DNA of 64,000 bases from Membranipora membranacea. Lineage: Eukaryota; Bryozoa; Gymnolaemata; Cheilostomatida; Membraniporidae. The notes beneath the pieces were generated by a model, which saw nothing but the letters and a program-made list of their open reading frames with translations, did no database searches and was not told where the DNA came from. The stretch is taken from positions 22,382,001 to 22,446,000 of the forward strand of contig OU612072.1 in NCBI GenBank assembly GCA_914767715.1. Reading direction: 5' to 3'. Within the stretch, counting starts at the first letter, position 1. Each line of letters opens with the position of its first letter. Positions 61,915-64,000 of the stretch are shown piece by piece. The translations under genes and the position numbers were made by a program.

Positions 61915-64000
61915 ACTACCTGTTTTATTGGCATACCTGTTTTATATTCGTAATTTTCACAGAATTGTAGAAACATAAATAAAGAAAGCACATAACTAAA
62001 ACCTGTATTCTCATATTCACTGGGCAAAGTACATGTTTGGATAGTTGTTGCTCAGGATAATCTAAACTGATGATGATGACCAATGTGCCTTCCTAAAATT
62101 CTTAAATGTGTATGGCCGTTCGCTACCTCCCAACAACCTTTCCACTTGATAGGTATTAAGCTGAAGTCAAAAAAGTTGCCGATAACAAACTATGGCAGGC
62201 CTCATCAGTATTGAGGACTGCCAAATTTACAATCAGCAGATTCAGCTCTCAAATATGCAACCACTATCCTGCAGCAGTTTGATGAAATCAATCCCATTCT
62301 CAGCCAGTGAAATAGCAGCCATACCTTTTTTGATTTTCATAAAGGCTGTCAAGTACTATTGCCGAAATTCACTTTTATCCTTGGTTGAGTGATTATAATT
62401 TGTTTAGTGTTGTTGGCATTTGCAGCTTAACAGTTGATAATCCCTGAAAACCTAAAGTAGTTGTAGTGGGACCTAATCCATGTTTATGCACAATAATTAT
62501 CATAGGCAATGGATCTAAGTATATAATTAATTCCTATAATTACAGCTACAACAATTAACTACTGGCATACAGTCAGACAGCCCAAATTTGAGTTCATTGT
62601 GTCAAAATAAAAAAAAATCTCAATATTAGACGTTGTTGATAGCTAAAGACAATACAACCAGGTTTTACTGCGTGAATAGCATAAATTTTCCCACGAAATA
62701 GGCTTCATTTAATTCTGGCAAAATTAATGTCAATACACAGCATTGAGTTTTGAATTTCGTTCGTACACACAGTGGAGGTAGGGCTGATATCTTCCACAAA
62801 ATACCATGCCGGTTACATGTTGAGTTATCATCTAATGTTTTCAACTTCCACCACAAATTGCGATATTCTTGCTTAGCAGAAATCTTGTATACAACATTTA
62901 CATTGATACTAAGTTTTTTACTCCTTATGCGGTCAAAATATCATCGATCCATATTGATATAGGTCGGAATTGTATTGACAAACTGTATGACAATGGACAA
63001 TGTTTCTACAGTTCTTGAGTTAAATTCCATCAATGACTTAGGTCAACGGCAATAACTTTGGATTCCAGGAGGAAGGCAAACAGCACAACCATAATTATAT
63101 GTTTAATGCAGCATTGTTAGAATGAATTAAAACCAGGAATCCATCATCCTGAGTTAAACTCCAGATCACATTTTAAAGGAATATGATTTCAATGCCTGCT
63201 GCTCAGGTGTTAATCTTACACCTGTCAAACTTTGCAAACTTTGCAAACTTTGATGATTATACTATGTGATCAAGTTAACCCAGGGATTAAATTTTGATCT
63301 CTTGGTGTGAAAGGTTTGATACTACTGTTCCATCCATTCTGTCGTCACCGAAGTCTAAATATATTTTGACAAATCCTTGATTTTGTTTGCACTGCGAAGA
63401 TACTCATGTTAGTATCGCCTGAGCCTGATTTTCTGACAACACTTACAACTTTTTGATGGGGTCGTAATTTATAATTTGTAATTTTACTTTGCTGGACGAT
63501 ACTATAGTATGGCTTTTGAACGGAGGCAATTTTCATTAATTTAATATCAGCAATTCTACTGCCAGCCAGTTATGATATTACAAAACTGAATGGCAGCTGC
63601 CCTACTCATTGGGGATAAATTTACCTTTGTGATGGTAAACACTCTGATATCTAGTATATCGACTCCACATTATGGCGCCGTGTTTCGGCATTTTCAAATT
63701 ACATGAATGTTTTGAAGGTAATATAGTTTTAAAAATTTAAACACATTCCATCGATCTCTGGAAGTGATGTAACCATTTTCTTGACAGTGGGCTAAACATT
63801 GAGTTTGCCAAATTGAGATTGATTCCTAATAAAATGTAACAGAGATTGATGTGAGATGGTTCTTGAAAACAATTTCCATTGAGAACTGAAAGGCATTCAG
63901 ATTGCATTACATTGTGGTAGCCAGTGTTTACCTTTCGGATTGATTCTGACACTTCTCACTTGTGGGTGTGCAAGATTCCAAAAATTTGAAAATCAAAACA
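61915..64000. repeat. LRR-region segmental duplication, copy C, cut by window end
   Basis: Matches 44450-46500 throughout, including the minisatellite seed CCTGTTTTATTGGCATACC at the left. By alignment the next LRR cassette exon would be expected about 60-250 bp beyond the window. Confidence 0.85.

Overview
The window is nuclear DNA of an animal. It is AT-rich, its genes have many GT-AG introns, and it holds animal-lineage genes: C3G/RAPGEF1-type Ras-family GEF exons, the clathrin adaptor subunit AP2S1, a PHAX-like snRNA export adaptor, and a caspase fused to an LRR-Roc-COR GTPase. Compact introns, many small foldback elements and tRNA-derived SINEs would suit a non-bilaterian invertebrate such as a sponge. 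That placement is inference. All gene models below come from reading splice phases by eye.

Layout. (1) 1-22405 holds two copies of one segment with minus-strand RAPGEF1-like exons. The left copy (1-7440) runs off the window. The right copy (10073-22405) carries a TTAA-flanked DNA transposon, a local inversion, a 395-bp tandem duplication and an extra 2.6 kb. Its gene continues left into 9256-8096 and stops inside the catalytic RasGEF domain. (2) 22436-24584, minus: first three coding exons of a PHAX-like gene. (3) 25499-29123, plus: AP2S1 with all four exons but a stop codon and two frame shifts. (4) 30036-33537, plus: exons matching the N-terminal region of C3G, the half missing from the minus-strand copies. 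(5) 35587-54962, minus: a gene for LRRs, a Roc GTPase, a COR domain and a C-terminal caspase domain, with duplicated 147-bp LRR exons spread over segmental duplications. (6) 50351-53688: a decayed non-LTR retrotransposon. (7) 55248-61333: about 6 kb of a 17-bp minisatellite, followed by a foldback element and another copy of the LRR-region duplication that runs off the right edge.

How it fits together. Regions 1-4 look like a rearranged, partly decaying neighbourhood: C3G halves lie on opposite strands, one C-terminal half is duplicated, and each of three conserved gene families carries at least one in-frame TGA. Regions 5-7 look like a young, expanding receptor-type locus whose LRR exons multiply by local duplication while the Roc-COR-caspase part stays open and single copy. 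The two most striking points are the LRR-Roc-COR-caspase architecture and a RAPGEF1 exon made of 51/54-bp units, most of which end in a consensus, in-phase splice donor (GT or GC type).
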